Shown in pieces: positions 34,945-45,375 of a stretch of DNA of 64,000 bases. A program made the translations under genes and the position numbers. Positions within the stretch are counted from its first letter, which is position 1, and each line of letters opens with the position of its first letter. The stretch is from contig JARWKL010000016.1 in the NCBI GenBank assembly GCA_029961685.1, positions 13,646,157 through 13,710,156 of the forward strand, in the 5' to 3' direction. Source of the stretch: Aristolochia californica. Its lineage: Eukaryota; Streptophyta; Magnoliopsida; Piperales; Aristolochiaceae. The notes beneath the pieces are model-generated. The model saw nothing but the letters and a program-made list of their open reading frames with translations, ran no database searches and was not told the origin of the DNA.

Positions 34945-35880
34945 TATAGGAGGCCGAAGAAGAGGTGAGGGAATGGGTTTGACAAAACAGATGGAAAGGA
35001 ATGTACTTATTGTGGGAAATTTGGCCACTCTAGAGACCAATGCTTCCATTTGAAAAACTACTCCTACTGTGGCATCCAAGGCCACCCAAGAGAAAGATGT
35101 TATAAACTCACTGGAAAACCAAACAAGAATAAGGCTAACAGAGAAGATACTGGAGCCGTCAAAATTATGTGTAGGTACTGGAGAAGAAGTAGACATTATA
35201 AAATATCAAAGATTGGTGGGAAGACTTATTTACCTTTGCATAACGAGGCCAGATATTTCACATGCAATAAATGTGGTAAGTCAATATAAGCACAACCCAC
35301 ATCTCAGTCATTAGCAAACACCAGAAAGGATATTGCAATATCTGAAAGGAGCACCAGGAAGAGGATTTCTCTATAAAAATCATGTTCAATTCAACATCGA
35401 ATGATTCTTAGATGGCTAACTGGGCAGGATCCCCGGATGATAGAAAATCTACTTCAGGATATTGTACAATGGTTGGAGGGAACTTTGTTACATGGAGAAG
35501 CAAAAAACAGAATGTAGTGGCACAATCTAGTGTAGAAGCAGGATACAGGGCCATGGCACACACGATTAGTGAACTCTTATGGATCAGATTTTTTCTTATT
35601 GAACTGGAATTCTACAAAGAAGCTCCTATGGACTTATATTGTGATATTTAGGCTGCAATACATATCACATCGAATCCAGTCTTCCATGAAAGAACAAAGC
35701 ATATTGAAATAGATTATCAATGTCATACGGGAAAAAATTAACTGCAGGCATCTTATCCCTCAAGCATATATCTTCGCAAAACTAGGTTGCAAACATTCTC
35801 ACCAAACTAGTCACTCATAAAATTTTGTCCACCATGTGTTGCAAACTAGGCATCTACGATGTTTTCTCACCCCCAACTTG
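34945..35880 (+). pseudogene. Copia gag zinc knuckle fused to RNase H (I)
   Basis: CTYCGKFGHSRDQC is a complete CCHC knuckle. A second one, YSYCGIQGHPRERC, has lost its first Cys. After KPNKNKANR the sequence passes within a few codons into KLCVGTGEEVDIIKYQRLVG and RLIYLCITRPDISHAINVVS, which belong to the end of RT and the start of RNase H. Then come ANWAGSPDDRKSTSGYC and TWRSKKQNVVAQSSVEAGY, with remnants to the PPT. About 2.5 kb of pol is therefore missing at ~35150. Frameshifts persist. Confidence 0.8.
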
Positions 35881-35888
35881 AAGGGGAG

Positions 35889-36382
35889 TTTTATAATGTG
35901 GGATCCACCATGACATGCAACTATGGTGACACCCACCATGAGGACGTCAGCCAAGAGGAATTACCACATGAGCTGGAATGAGCTGGAATACATTGAAAGA
36001 TTTAGGGATCAAGTGGGACCCACATGTACATGACGAGCTGGTATCTTTCCCAACATGGGTTGGAAAGATTTACATATCTTCCCTAATTTATATGATTGAT
36101 TTATTTTCCTTAGATTGAAGTATTATAAGGGAAAGTAGGAATCCTAATTGATTAAGGAGTTTCCCTAATTATGTATTGGAAATAGTATAAATAGGGGGTC
36201 TTGGTTGAGACATTCAATCAAACTCTCCTCTTCTCTCATTCACGTGAAATAAATCTCCCTCTCTTCTCTTTAGTTTTTTCTTCTTCTCCTCACTCTACCC
36301 GAGAGCCCTTTTTTTCCTTTTATCTTTTTTTTCTCTCTCTCCCCTAGCTCGAGATATTATTCATGGGGTCCTAAATTCAACA
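35889..36382 (+). repeat. 3' LTR of I
   Basis: ~494 bp, from the PPT to TCCTAAATTCAACA. It contains 'agtataaatagggggtc' as a TATA box and a pyrimidine-rich leader. The terminal 'ggggtcctaaattcaaca' matches the end of the A LTR. Confidence 0.7.
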
Positions 36383-36636
36383 CAAAATTATTATGGAAGC
36401 AAGTCTCATAGGAGAGTCTCAATTTAAAGGTGTTTTAGTTATAATAGTCTTCTATTTATGTTGAGTTATTTAATTATGCTAGGACTTATCTTTAAGTGTT
36501 AGAGTTTGGGTGTAATTAGGACAATGGTAGATTAATTGCAAGTGAACTCTACTACTTTCCTCTATTATAATTAGAGGTTCATGTACTCTGATTACAACAA
36601 GTTAATGAAATATTTCTCTTTTTCATAAATTCAACA
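36383..36636 (+). repeat. J-family LTR, copy 3
   Basis: Starts directly after the I LTR and lacks the first ~75 bp of the family. It shares 'ggtgttttagttata', 'tagtcttctatttatgtt' and the ending 'tttcataaattcaaca'. No PBS follows. Confidence 0.7.
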
Positions 36637-37800
36637 GAGTTGTCCAAGAGTTCCGACGAGATACCCTGAATGGTGAGCCATTGATCGAACGAGAGCTCCC
36701 TGTTGTAGATGACGGGAACAATTGGGTGATGTCCGTTGGGGAGATGGATGGCAATCATGCAGTAAGAAAGAGATGAGAATTGGATGACCCACTGGCCAGG
36801 CCTCATCAGAGAGCTCAGAGGTTTGTAGCTTAGTCCAAGACTCAGGGCAAACCAACAGGAGATTTCTGCACTGTCAAGCGTCGGCTGTCTGGCAATGGTG
36901 ATGACTGTGAGAGACAATTGCTCTAAGCCGAGGTGAAACAGGTGAGTGGGCAGGTTGATGGTGAGGCTGGAGTGGGCAAGTTGATGGTGAGGCTGGATTG
37001 GTCAGCATAATGATGCTCATCACTGATATCGGTATGGCATTGCAAAGGAGGTGCTATAGACAAGTAGGGAAGACACGTTGGGAGGCGAGGTTCGGGTGAG
37101 GCCATTTTTGGAGGGGGTGCTACTGCTTAGGGGTTTTTTTTTTGGGTGGTGGGGGGGAGGAGGGGATGTCCTTGATGTTGTGTTCTGTAGATGAGGAAGC
37201 AAAAAGTATGGGGTCTGATCCAAAGCTCCTAAGTCAAGATTTTGCCATCGTGAGGCCTTTGAACTGGTTGATGAAGGTGGAGCACAAGATCATGAGATAG
37301 AAATGAAGGAACACTTGGGCAGGTTGATGGTGAGGCTGGATTGGTAAGCGTAATGATGCTCATCATTGATATCGGTATGGCGTTGCAAGGGAGGTACTAT
37401 AGACAAGTAAGGAAGAAATTGAGAGGAGGGTTCGGGTGAGGCCATTTGTGGAGGGAGTGCTGCCTCTTAGGGGGGGGGGGGGGGGGGGGGGGGTGGGGGG
37501 GGGTGTCTTAGCATTCCGAGTGGTTGTTGGTGCTGTAGATGAGGAAACGAAAAGTAAGGGTCTGATCCAAAGCTCCCAAGTCAAGATTTTTCCGTCGTGG
37601 TGAGCCATTGCGATGCCTTTGAACTGGCTGATGAAGGTGGAGCACAAGATCATGGGGCTAGACATGAAGGAATGCCATTTCGGATAGTCACTCGAATGCA
37701 GTAGTTGGATCAAGAATCAGCGCAAGATTTTAGGTTTGTGTTCTTCTTTTTCTTTCACATTGACCCATTTTTCCTTAAAGTTCATACCTCCATAATATTA
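36637..37800 (-). other. Unidentified, partly duplicated gene-like segment
   Basis: A less AT-rich segment unlike the retroelements around it. A ~343-bp unit is tandemly repeated (about 36955-37297 and 37298-37640), with 'gatatcggtatggc' at 37025 and 37368. The minus strand gives protein-like frames such as SQFKGIAMAHHDGKILTWEL and LLVYSTSLATPYRYQ, and a Pro-rich part over a G24-T-G9 run at 37470-37503. I do not recognise the family. Frames differ between the two copies, so it is probably a decayed host gene fragment. Confidence 0.4.
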
Positions 37801-37805
37801 TTCTC

Positions 37806-38230
37806 TATTAGAAGAGTGGGTTCAAGCCCACAAGTCCAAGAAAAGTGATAGAAGAGTGGACTCAAGCCCACACGTCCAATAAAAGAAAACCCACACATCT
37901 AAGAGGTGGCATATGGGTAAATAAGAAGACTTCTCATAAAGATAGCATGAAGTTGTAAATACTTGTCTTTTTTATGTTTCTTCTTTTATAATGTTGTAAG
38001 CCTAAAAGGGCATTGTAAAAGCTATAAATAGAGGCTTTGGCTAAGAGGTGGAGCATTCAAGCTCTCTCCTCCTTTTCCCAAAAATTCATCCAAGCTCTCT
38101 CCCTTGGTAGGCGTTCACCCTTTTCTCCTCCATCGAAGCTCTCTCCCTTGGTGATTGATCTCTTCTCTCTCTCTTCTCCCTCTTCTTCTTAGTTTGGTTG
38201 AAGTTCTTATCATGGGATCCTAATTCTACA
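37806..38230 (+). repeat. 5' LTR of A
   Basis: 425 bp, about 80 bp longer than its partner because of a local repeat of 'gaagagtggrytcaagccca' near its start (37811-37890). Its first bases are TATTAG rather than TGTTAG. It contains 'gctataaatagaggc' (TATA). Confidence 0.88.
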
Positions 38231-39272
38231 TGGTATTAGATCATAGAGTTTAGGATCCCCTATGATGAAGTATACAAAAAAATATTTATGAAGATCTGGC
38301 CATGAAATTACTCATGAAGGAAGGAATCCAACCATGAAGAGATAAGTCATTTCTGGTTATTATGTACACATTTTCCTTACTATATGTTGTGGCTTTGATC
38401 TCTTGATTACATCAAGCCAAGGTGATCTTCATATGAGAAGTTATGAAGATTAATCCCTTGTGATTAAGAAGATGTTATCATCTTGGTCTTCTTGTAGCTA
38501 AATTACAAGGCTTATCAAGATTGGTTGTTATGAGTTGTTTTATCAAGATTGATAATTTAAGATTCACTTACTTACATGTGAATTGGATCAATCTTCTATG
38601 AGTTGGAATTCCAGCACATCTTGTTGTAAGGCCTCTCACACTCTGTGTTACTCATGTGGTCTATTCATTTATCTAGTGAATCAACATATGTTTAAATTCC
38701 AGCATGATGAAATTTCATCTATGTGTCTCTACTATTTTGCTCCCCTCTCTACTCTCTTGAACCCAGACACTTGGTTATTTAAAATTTGGATGGTCCCTAT
38801 GATTTGAGATTTATAAGAGACATTACTTTCTACAGAGGATCTCAAAGAAAGAAAATTGTGGTTCTTAAAGTGTTTAGCCACAATTTTGGAATTTTTGGTT
38901 AAGGTATAATTTTTCACTTTATCCCCTTGATTTTTTTTTTTTAAGGAAATAAGAGGATTTGATTCATTTCGAGGTGGTGGCTCCATTTGACATAGGCACA
39001 AATGTTTTGATGATTTAGTGCCTGATCTTGATTGTAAGATTCTATATCTCAATTAGTAACTGACTGATTTGGTACACATATCCTTCAAGTTTGAATTAAT
39101 GGATTTTTTTAGAAGAACTTCTCTTATTCGGTCTATTTGAGACATTCAAATTGACTTATTTGGCAGCCTATATATGATTTAAAGTGCCTTCCCACTTTGA
39201 TTTACTCACTTTTATACTTTGAGCTTCGATAATTGATCTTGAGTGTGGTTTAAATATTTGTTTTACTTTAAG

Positions 39273-40436
39273 ATGGATGTTGGAAATACAAGTAATAAGA
39301 GTGACATACTCAGAATTACTACTATTCCCTTAAGGGGCCTATCAAATTATCTTAGTTGGTCGCAATCGATATGAAGGATCCTTATTACTCGTGATCTTCT
39401 CGGTCACTTAAACAAAGCTTCTCCATTGATTGATGAAGAAGATCTATCCTACCTCAAGCGGTTTAAGAATGATAATTTGGTCATTAGTTGATTTATTAAT
39501 AGTATGGAAGAACATGTAGCCAACAATGTTGTCCACTGGGAAACAACAAAAGACATTTGGGACGCATGTGTTAAGTTATATTCAAGCACGGCCTCTTTGC
39601 AAAAATTGTTTGATGTCTTGCTAAACATGCTAAATACTAAGCAAGGGGATAATATTCATGAGTTTTTGGCTCAATTTTGAGATCTCCTTCAAGAGTGCGA
39701 GATTGCTCAACCGTGCTCTATCGATATTTCGATTCAGGAGAGGCAACAAGAAGCTTTAACAGTAGCAATTTGCTTGATGAATATCAAGCCATACTTTAAA
39801 GTTGTTAATACTCAATTTCTTAGTTCCTCTGCACTTCCATCCTTTGATGAAATCAGTGCCACATTGTTGCAGATCCCTGATCCATCTCTTACCTCACATA
39901 ATGATGCTCCATCAGCTATGTACTCCGGTAATAGAGGCACATCATCCTCCAACCAAGGATGCGGCATAAATGTTAGAGGAGGCCGAACAAGAGGTGGAAG
40001 AATTGGTCCTACCCACTCACGCACAAAGTCGCATATGCACCTATTGTGGTGGTCAAAACCACCTTGTGGAAAGTTGATGGAAGCTACATGGGAAACCAGA
40101 TTGGGCCACGGCCACCCCAGCTTCTGTTAAAATTAATAAACGGGAAGATAAGGCTGACTCACAATTCTGGAAGATAACTCTCATTGCAGAAAACTTTGAC
40201 ACATTTCAGAAAATGAAGTCAATTATGGAATCTTCCCTTCCACATTTATCTACAGCTACTACCACTATTGCTACAAGTATGATTTCTTCCTCTTCCTCCT
40301 CTTCATCTTGGATAAGAGACTCTGGGGCCTTCAAACATCTCTTAGGTAACAAACACATGCGTGTATTCTCAATAAATTTGTTACTATTGCAAATGCTACC
40401 CAAAACAAAGTACTTGGCAAGGGATCTGTTAAGTTG
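39273..40436 (+). pseudogene. Copia gag of A
   Basis: The ATG at 39273 gives MDVGNTSNKSDILRITTIPL, then KDIWDACVKLYSSTASLQKL and QEALTVAICLMNIKPYF. A Gly/Arg-rich region (NVRGGRTRGGRIG) precedes a zinc-knuckle region (CTYCGGQNHLVES) that has lost its final Cys. A protease-like SSWIRDSGAFKHL follows, retaining DSG, at ~40305. Point stops lie near 39375, 39490 and 39680. B2 interrupts the sequence at 40437. Confidence 0.85.
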
Positions 40437-40731
40437 TGGAGCCTAATCAACACCCTATGTTGAGTCGGCCCATGATATATTAGTTGTTGTTTCATTAAGG
40501 GCAATTTGGAAATTTTACTCTTGTATTGTGGTTGCCCTAATTTTCTCTTTTATAATTCAGGGGTGCCACTATTAGGGTTTGTTCATCACCGAGAAGGAGT
40601 CGGAGTTGCAGCCTGAGAGACGTTATAGAAACCACATGTACATGTGTGCGATTTTTCTTGTAAACTATTTCATCTTTATAATGAATTATTGCGGCGGAAG
40701 ACTGGACGTAGTCTCACCTTGAGGCGAACCT

Positions 40732-41083
40732 TGTTATGCATGCAATAACATTATTATTTTAATTTTTTTATTTTATTTACTTTATTTTATTTTGATTAAA
40801 GAATTAATAGGCCACAGGAGAAATTTGGGAATATTTTATTTATAAGGGTATTTTTGTAATATTTATCTTAAACTTTGTAAGGGTGAACCTATTTAAGGGG
40901 TAAGAGTAATGAGAAAGGCAAGCATTGATTTAGAGTAAACAGGGTTGTGAGTTCTCCTCAACGAGCTCAGGGGTATGCATTCTCCTTAATGAACCAAGGG
41001 TTTTCAAGCTTCCCTTTTGCTTGATTTTCGTCTTTCTCTTCTCCCTCCCTACGAATCCATGTATCAGATCAGGGACCATAACA
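40732..41083 (+). repeat. 5' LTR of C
   Basis: 352 bp, with 'ggtgaacctatttaagggg' as the most promoter-like block. It aligns with 43630-43988 and with 31250-31627. Confidence 0.88.
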
Positions 41084-41273
41084 ACGGGTATCAGAGCGGG
41101 AACACAATGAGCGATTCTGCGTCCCAAGAAAAATGTATTGCCATACTCGAATTATTTGAAGAAATACATGCAGGACTTATAGTATGAGAAGAATCTTTGT
41201 GGGAGGGAATGCGTAGAAGAGAAATGCAAATTTCTGCAATGGAGAGGTATCTCAATGCCGAAGAAAAGAAGGT

Positions 41274-41597
41274 TGTTGAAACCATTGCGCTAAAAGGGTC
41301 GAACCTCTTAGGAAAGCAACCTCACAGATCTTATATAAACTGGCCTGGTCAATAAAAACAAATATTCTAACACTCCCCTGCATAGGGAAAAGACGTGAAC
41401 AAATTCACTGGAAAAACCCAGGACAAATTCCCGGAAAAACCTAGGACAAATTTGGTGGGAACGGGATTCGAACTCGGGACCAACCTGCTCTAATACCATG
41501 TTGAAACCATTGCGCTAAAAGGCTCAAACCTCTTAGGAAAGCAACCTCACGGATCTTATATAAGGACTGGCCCGGTTGATACAAACGAATATTCCAA
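41274..41597 (-). mobile_element. TRIM element nested in C
   Basis: Terminal repeats 41274-41372 (99 bp) and 41499-41597 both read TGTTGAAACCATTGCGCT...AATATTC. A PBS complement (gctctaatacca, 41487-41498) abuts the right repeat. A purine-rich tract on the minus strand (tatgcaggggag) adjoins the left one. The interior is only ~126 bp and non-coding, which are the defining features of a terminal-repeat retrotransposon in miniature. On the minus strand 'gagttcgaatcccg' next to the PBS resembles a pol III B box. The left flank is aaggt; the right flank is degraded. Confidence 0.85.
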
Positions 41598-42046
41598 AAA
41601 ATATCATACGACCTAAAATCTCTGAGCATGACATATGCTGAGAAGGAAAGGCAGCAAAAGCTATCTCGGATGGGAAGACAGGCCACGGGCCAAAAAAAAA
41701 TTAAAATTTCATTCTACTGTTCACCAACCATCGCTGTAGACGATTTGGGTGCAAAACCTGGAACCATGAGAATCCCCAAGAAGGACCTTGTAAATCCAAA
41801 ATCGGAGGGGTATTTTATCAAAACCTCATCGATAATGGTTAATTTGGGTTCGACCTCAAAAAAACCCCTATCACGGCTAGCCGATTGTCTCCCATAACAG
41901 AAGACAGAAAAATTCTGATCTGAATCTATCTCGGCTAATAAGCTCGGTCGTCCCTTCTTTGTCTCAGAAGATCTACAAGCAGCGAAACCCGAAAGGGTGG
42001 CTATTCGCCACCAGAAAAAGAAGAGGCTCCAACAGAAACAAATCCA

Positions 42047-43290
42047 GTGGGCTTTGGCTTCCGGATTCTCAGTCTCAGTCTCAATCTCGCTCTCGATAGT
42101 CCAGTGGGAAACAACTTCAACGCATTTGGGAGTAAGCTTCTGAAACACCCTCGATTTTTAGGTCAAATCGGTTGTTCCATGGGGTTGATGGGGCTCCAAG
42201 TGCCTGAGCACCAGCAACGATACTCGAAAATTGGGGACGGAGCTTCTCTATTCCGTGAAGCTAAGAACCAGTACCCAATTGATGGACTTCCGGTTGGTGT
42301 GTATGAATTCCGAGATGGAATTTTTCCAAGGATGCCAGGATTGATAGAATTTTTTTTTCGGATGTTGTTTTATTTTTCTTCTGCTGAGAACAGCAGCAGT
42401 GAGCCTCTTCAAATTGTTGTTGTACACATGGATGAAGGACATGTTTCATATTCTTCACTATCTAACCTTGCTAAACCGACTGATGACATTCATTATGAAG
42501 AAGATTACCCTCCTTCTGTGTGGACTGCCTCTGGAGGGAAGGGTTCTTGTGACTCAGGGCCAATGCCTTTCAAGCAAGAGTTCACTTGTCAATTACCTTT
42601 GAATTTAGATTTTCTTGATGGAAGTAATGAGTCAAACGAGAATTATCAGATTTCTACTCAACAATTTAAGAGGCCTCCTGAAGTGAACTTGAGAAATGTG
42701 TTAACAATTATCAGATTTCTACTCAGATTATCAGGTCAAATTTTTGAGAATAGAGATCTTGAGTCTCATGCTGCAAAAGTAATGCTTATTGTTCAAGTTT
42801 GTTTGTCAGGGGTTGACAATGAAGTGGTTGAAAGTGAATTTCAGCAAATGGCTCAATCCCTTGCTCAAGGAGCATCTGCATGTTCTCCCCCACTGCCCTT
42901 AACATCACTGAGCATATCAAAGGCAGCAGCAGCTGATTGCCCACTGCACCCTCTGCCAATACCCCAGGTGGATAGAGGTTTGAGCAATGAGGTCCTACAA
43001 GGCCCCGTTGTAGCGAGAATTCATGATTCCATCAGTTGTTTATGCTTTTCTATATCGCCTACAACATTTTTTCAAGTTAACACTTTGGCTGTAGAGAAGT
43101 TGTACTCTCTAGCTGGTGACTAGGCTAATCTGGGTCTAGATACATTGTTTTTTTATGTGTACTGTGGTATTTGAACCAATGGCTTTAGTTTGGCACATCA
43201 TGTTGGCAAGGTAGTTGGCATTGAAATGAATGCATCCGCAGTGTTAGATTCTTAAAGGAATGCAGAGATATATATAATGTGTGCTGCCGA
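42047..43290 (+). pseudogene. Captured host coding sequence, TRMT2A/TrmA-like at its 3' part
   Basis: A 358-codon open frame (42047-43123), with homology continuing past its stop. The last ~90 codons plus downstream sequence resemble the catalytic domain of TrmA-type tRNA (uracil-5-)-methyltransferases (plant TRM2/TRMT2A homologues). ISPTTFFQVNTLAVEKLY is the conserved PxxFFQVN block. After a TAG where Trp is expected (43121-43123), the sequence continues ANLGLDTLFFYVYCG (SAM motif I, degraded from DxCCGTGT) and VGKVVGIEMNASAVLD (motif II), with two further stops. KVMLIVQVCLSGVDNEV lies upstream. I cannot assign the first ~200 codons (MGLMGLQVPEHQQRYSKIGD, YPPSVWTASGGKGSCDSG). A 20-bp direct repeat (42641-42660, 42706-42725) marks the join. 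The piece has no visible introns and lies between the PBS and PPT of C. Confidence 0.7.
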
Positions 43291-43629
43291 GTCTTCTCAA
43301 TCCTAGGGGGTTGGTCAGGATGTGTTGTTGTCATGATGGAAAAGTGTGGGCAATGCAACCTTTCCAATGGGGGGCCGTCGTGACGGGCAGATTCACACCA
43401 GTCCAGGACTGATGGAGGGTAGAGATGCTACTTGGAGAGATGTGGCGACGTTCGACACGTATCACTACATTCAACCTTGAAAAAAAATTGCTACTAGGGT
43501 AGAATGCTCCAGTTTTGGACGTCCAAAGGACAGACACAGATACCACGGATGCTACTTGGGAACAGGTGGAGACGTTGGCATACAGACCCTACCTTCAAGC
43601 TTTAGGACAAGCTCTTTCTCCCAGGGGGG
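43291..43629 (+). other. 3' interior of C
   Basis: Downstream of the captured sequence up to the PPT. A repeated short block ('gatgctacttgg' at ~43424 and ~43547) is visible. A frame ending LPSSFRTSSFSQGGV runs into the PPT and may be the native 3' end of the family. No known domain is present. Confidence 0.35.
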
Positions 43630-43988
43630 TGTAATGTAATGCACGCAATAATATTATTATTTTAATGAGTTTTCTTTAATTTACTTTATTTTATTTCAGT
43701 TAAAGAATTAATAGGCCACAAAAGCATTTTTGGAATATTTCATTTATAGGGGTATTTTTGTAATATTTACCTTAAACCTTGTAAGGGTGAACCCAATTTA
43801 AGGGGTAAGAGTAATGAGAATGGCAAGCATTGATTTAGAGTAAACCGGTTTTTGAGTTCTCCTCAACGAGCTCAGGGGTGTGCGTTCTCCTTAATGAACC
43901 TAGGGTCTTTAAGCTTCCCTTTGGCTTGATTTTTGTCTTTTTCTTCTCCCTCCCCACGTATCCATGTGTCAAATCAGGGACCACAACA
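43630..43988 (+). repeat. 3' LTR of C
   Basis: 359 bp, starting inside the G-rich tract and ending CCACAACA. It is clearly the partner of 40732-41083 over its whole length. Confidence 0.88.
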
Positions 43989-44130
43989 AACTTGTATAAA
44001 TTTTGTTGTTTGTTTTCATGCTTGTTTTTCCTTTCTTCTATGATTATTATTATTGCTCTCATTAGTTTGGAATTAGGGCATCTAATTCTTAACAAGTCGT
44101 ATCAGAGCTTTGTTTCGTGATTGAGAGCAA

Positions 44131-45370
44131 TGATTGGCATAGAAGGATCAACACTTAGAATGAACAAGTTTGATGGTATGTATTTTACGTTCTAGAGGAT
44201 GTAGAATGAAAATTATTGGTAAGGTAAAAAGCTGCACGTACCACTTCTGGATATAAAACTAGAAGGTATGAAAGATGATGAATGGAATCTTCTTGATAGA
44301 CAAGTGTTGGGAGTAGTCCTGTTGACACTATCAAATAACGTTGCTCAGAATGTGGCATCGGAGAAAACCACAACGGGGATGATGAAGATTTTGTTTGACA
44401 TGTATGAGAAGCCTTCCACAAATAATAAGGTACATCTCATGAAAAAACTCTTCAATTTAAAGATGACATAAAATGCATCTGTTACATCACAATTGAATGA
44501 GTTTAGCACGATTGTCAATCAATTGACTTCCGTTCAAATTAAATTTGATGATGAAGTTCATGCTTTATATCTTTTGGCGTCTCTGCCAAATTATTGGAAG
44601 CATATGAGGGTTGTGGTCAGCAACTCTATAAGCAATGGGAAGTTGATCTTTAATCATGTTCAGGATATCATTTGCATGGAGAAAGTTCGCAGAAAGGACT
44701 CCGGAGAATTGTCGACATCTAATTCTACCCTAAATGTCGATACTTGGGGTAGGAACTTTGAGAGGAAATCCAACAAGGGCAATGGTAGAGGGAAGTCAAG
44801 GAAAGGTAGAAGCAAGTCCAAATTTGAAAGAAATGTGGAATGCTGGAATTGTCTCAAGTCCGATCACATAAAGAAGAACTACAGAGCACAGAAGAAGGAT
44901 GAAAAGAAAAGTGATGTTGCAAATGCAGTGACTAAAGAGGTACAAGATGTTTTACTCTTGTCGGTTGATAGTCCTATTGATTCATGGGTGTTAGATTCAA
45001 GAGCTTCTTTTTACACCACCACACATCGTGAGATCATGGAGAATTATGTTACTAGAGATCACGAGAAGCTGTATCTTGCTGATGGAGAACCTTTGGATAT
45101 TTTCAGTAGTGGTAATGTCGGTTTGAGGATGTCAAACGGATTAGTGTGGAAAATTCACAAATGGAGACATGTACCAAAACTTATGCATAATCAGATCTCA
45201 GTAGGGTAACTTGATGATGAAGGTCATAATGTGACTTAATCGTGCTACCTAGAAAGTCACAAAGGGAGTCATGGTTGTTGCACAAGGAGTTAAAATTGAA
45301 ACTCTTTACATCACTTCCAGTTGCAAAGACAAGGTTGCAGTTGCTGATGATGTTACTACAATTGCAGTGG
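44131..45370 (+). pseudogene. gag and protease of B2
   Basis: Starts MIGIEGSTLRMNKFDGMYFT, shifts frame near 44210, then EKTTTGMMKILFDMYEKPST and LNEFSTIVNQLTSVQIKFDD, a basic RGKSRKGRSKSKFERNVECW region and a zinc knuckle (CWNCLKSDHIKKNY) with its last Cys changed to Tyr. The protease region reads SWVLDSRASFYTTTHRE, with Arg in place of Gly in DSG. Stops at 44470 and ~45208 break it. It is collinear with B1 gag at 13950-14665. Confidence 0.85.
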
Positions 45371-45375
45371 AACGG

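Larger units (their letters stand above)
33506..36382 (+). mobile_element. Copia relic I, 5'-truncated and internally deleted
   Basis: Related to element A. The 5' LTR is missing, since the sequence starts abruptly next to the LINE. Gag is readable from about 33889, a 480-bp foreign segment lies at about 34452-34930, a zinc-knuckle region follows, and RNase H is joined directly after it, so PR, IN and most of RT are deleted. The 3' LTR occupies about 35889-36382 after a PPT (cttgaaggggag). Confidence 0.8.
40732..43988 (+). mobile_element. Non-autonomous LTR element C with captured gene sequence
   Basis: 3257 bp. The 5' LTR is 40732-41083 (TGTTATGCATGC...CCATAACA) and the 3' LTR 43630-43988 (TGTAATGTAATGCACGC...CCACAACA). 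The PBS is gggtatcagagc at 41086-41097, and the PPT is 'cccaggggggtg' before the 3' LTR. Flanks aacct (40727-40731) and aactt (43989-43993) match at 4 of 5 positions and restore the B2 LTR motif when C is removed. The interior holds a short gag-like start (MSDSASQEK), a TRIM insertion and a long open frame resembling host coding sequence. No IN, RT or RNase H is visible. It belongs to the same family as C' at 31250. Confidence 0.88.
40437..45375 (+). mobile_element. Copia retrotransposon B2, 3'-truncated
   Basis: Same family as B1, plus orientation, inserted in the A protease region. The 5' LTR starts TGTTAAGTTGTGGAG at 40437 and ends CTTAACA at 44094, but is split by element C (40732-43988). 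A PBS-like site (agtcgtatcagagc, 44095-44108) follows, then gag and protease. Near 45375 the sequence returns to A (SHSSCVFQDLT), so IN, RT, RH and the 3' LTR of B2 are gone. The right boundary is approximate. Confidence 0.8.

Noticed and set aside
37363..37713. Proline-rich minus-strand protein
   Set aside because: The Pro stretch is the translation of the G run, and the neighbouring duplicate does not keep the frame.
41470..41500. tRNA gene (TTCGAA-type T-loop on the minus strand)
   Set aside because: No clover-leaf can be completed and the motif sits in the TRIM interior. The primer-site complement explains the tRNA likeness.
41714..42148. 144-codon minus-strand open frame
   Set aside because: No recognisable domain, and it overlaps the interior of C and the captured frame. 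Likely chance.
42047..43123. Functional tRNA methyltransferase gene
   Set aside because: The SAM-binding motifs lie beyond a stop codon and are degraded, further stops follow, and the sequence sits between the PBS and PPT of an LTR element. It is a captured pseudogene fragment.
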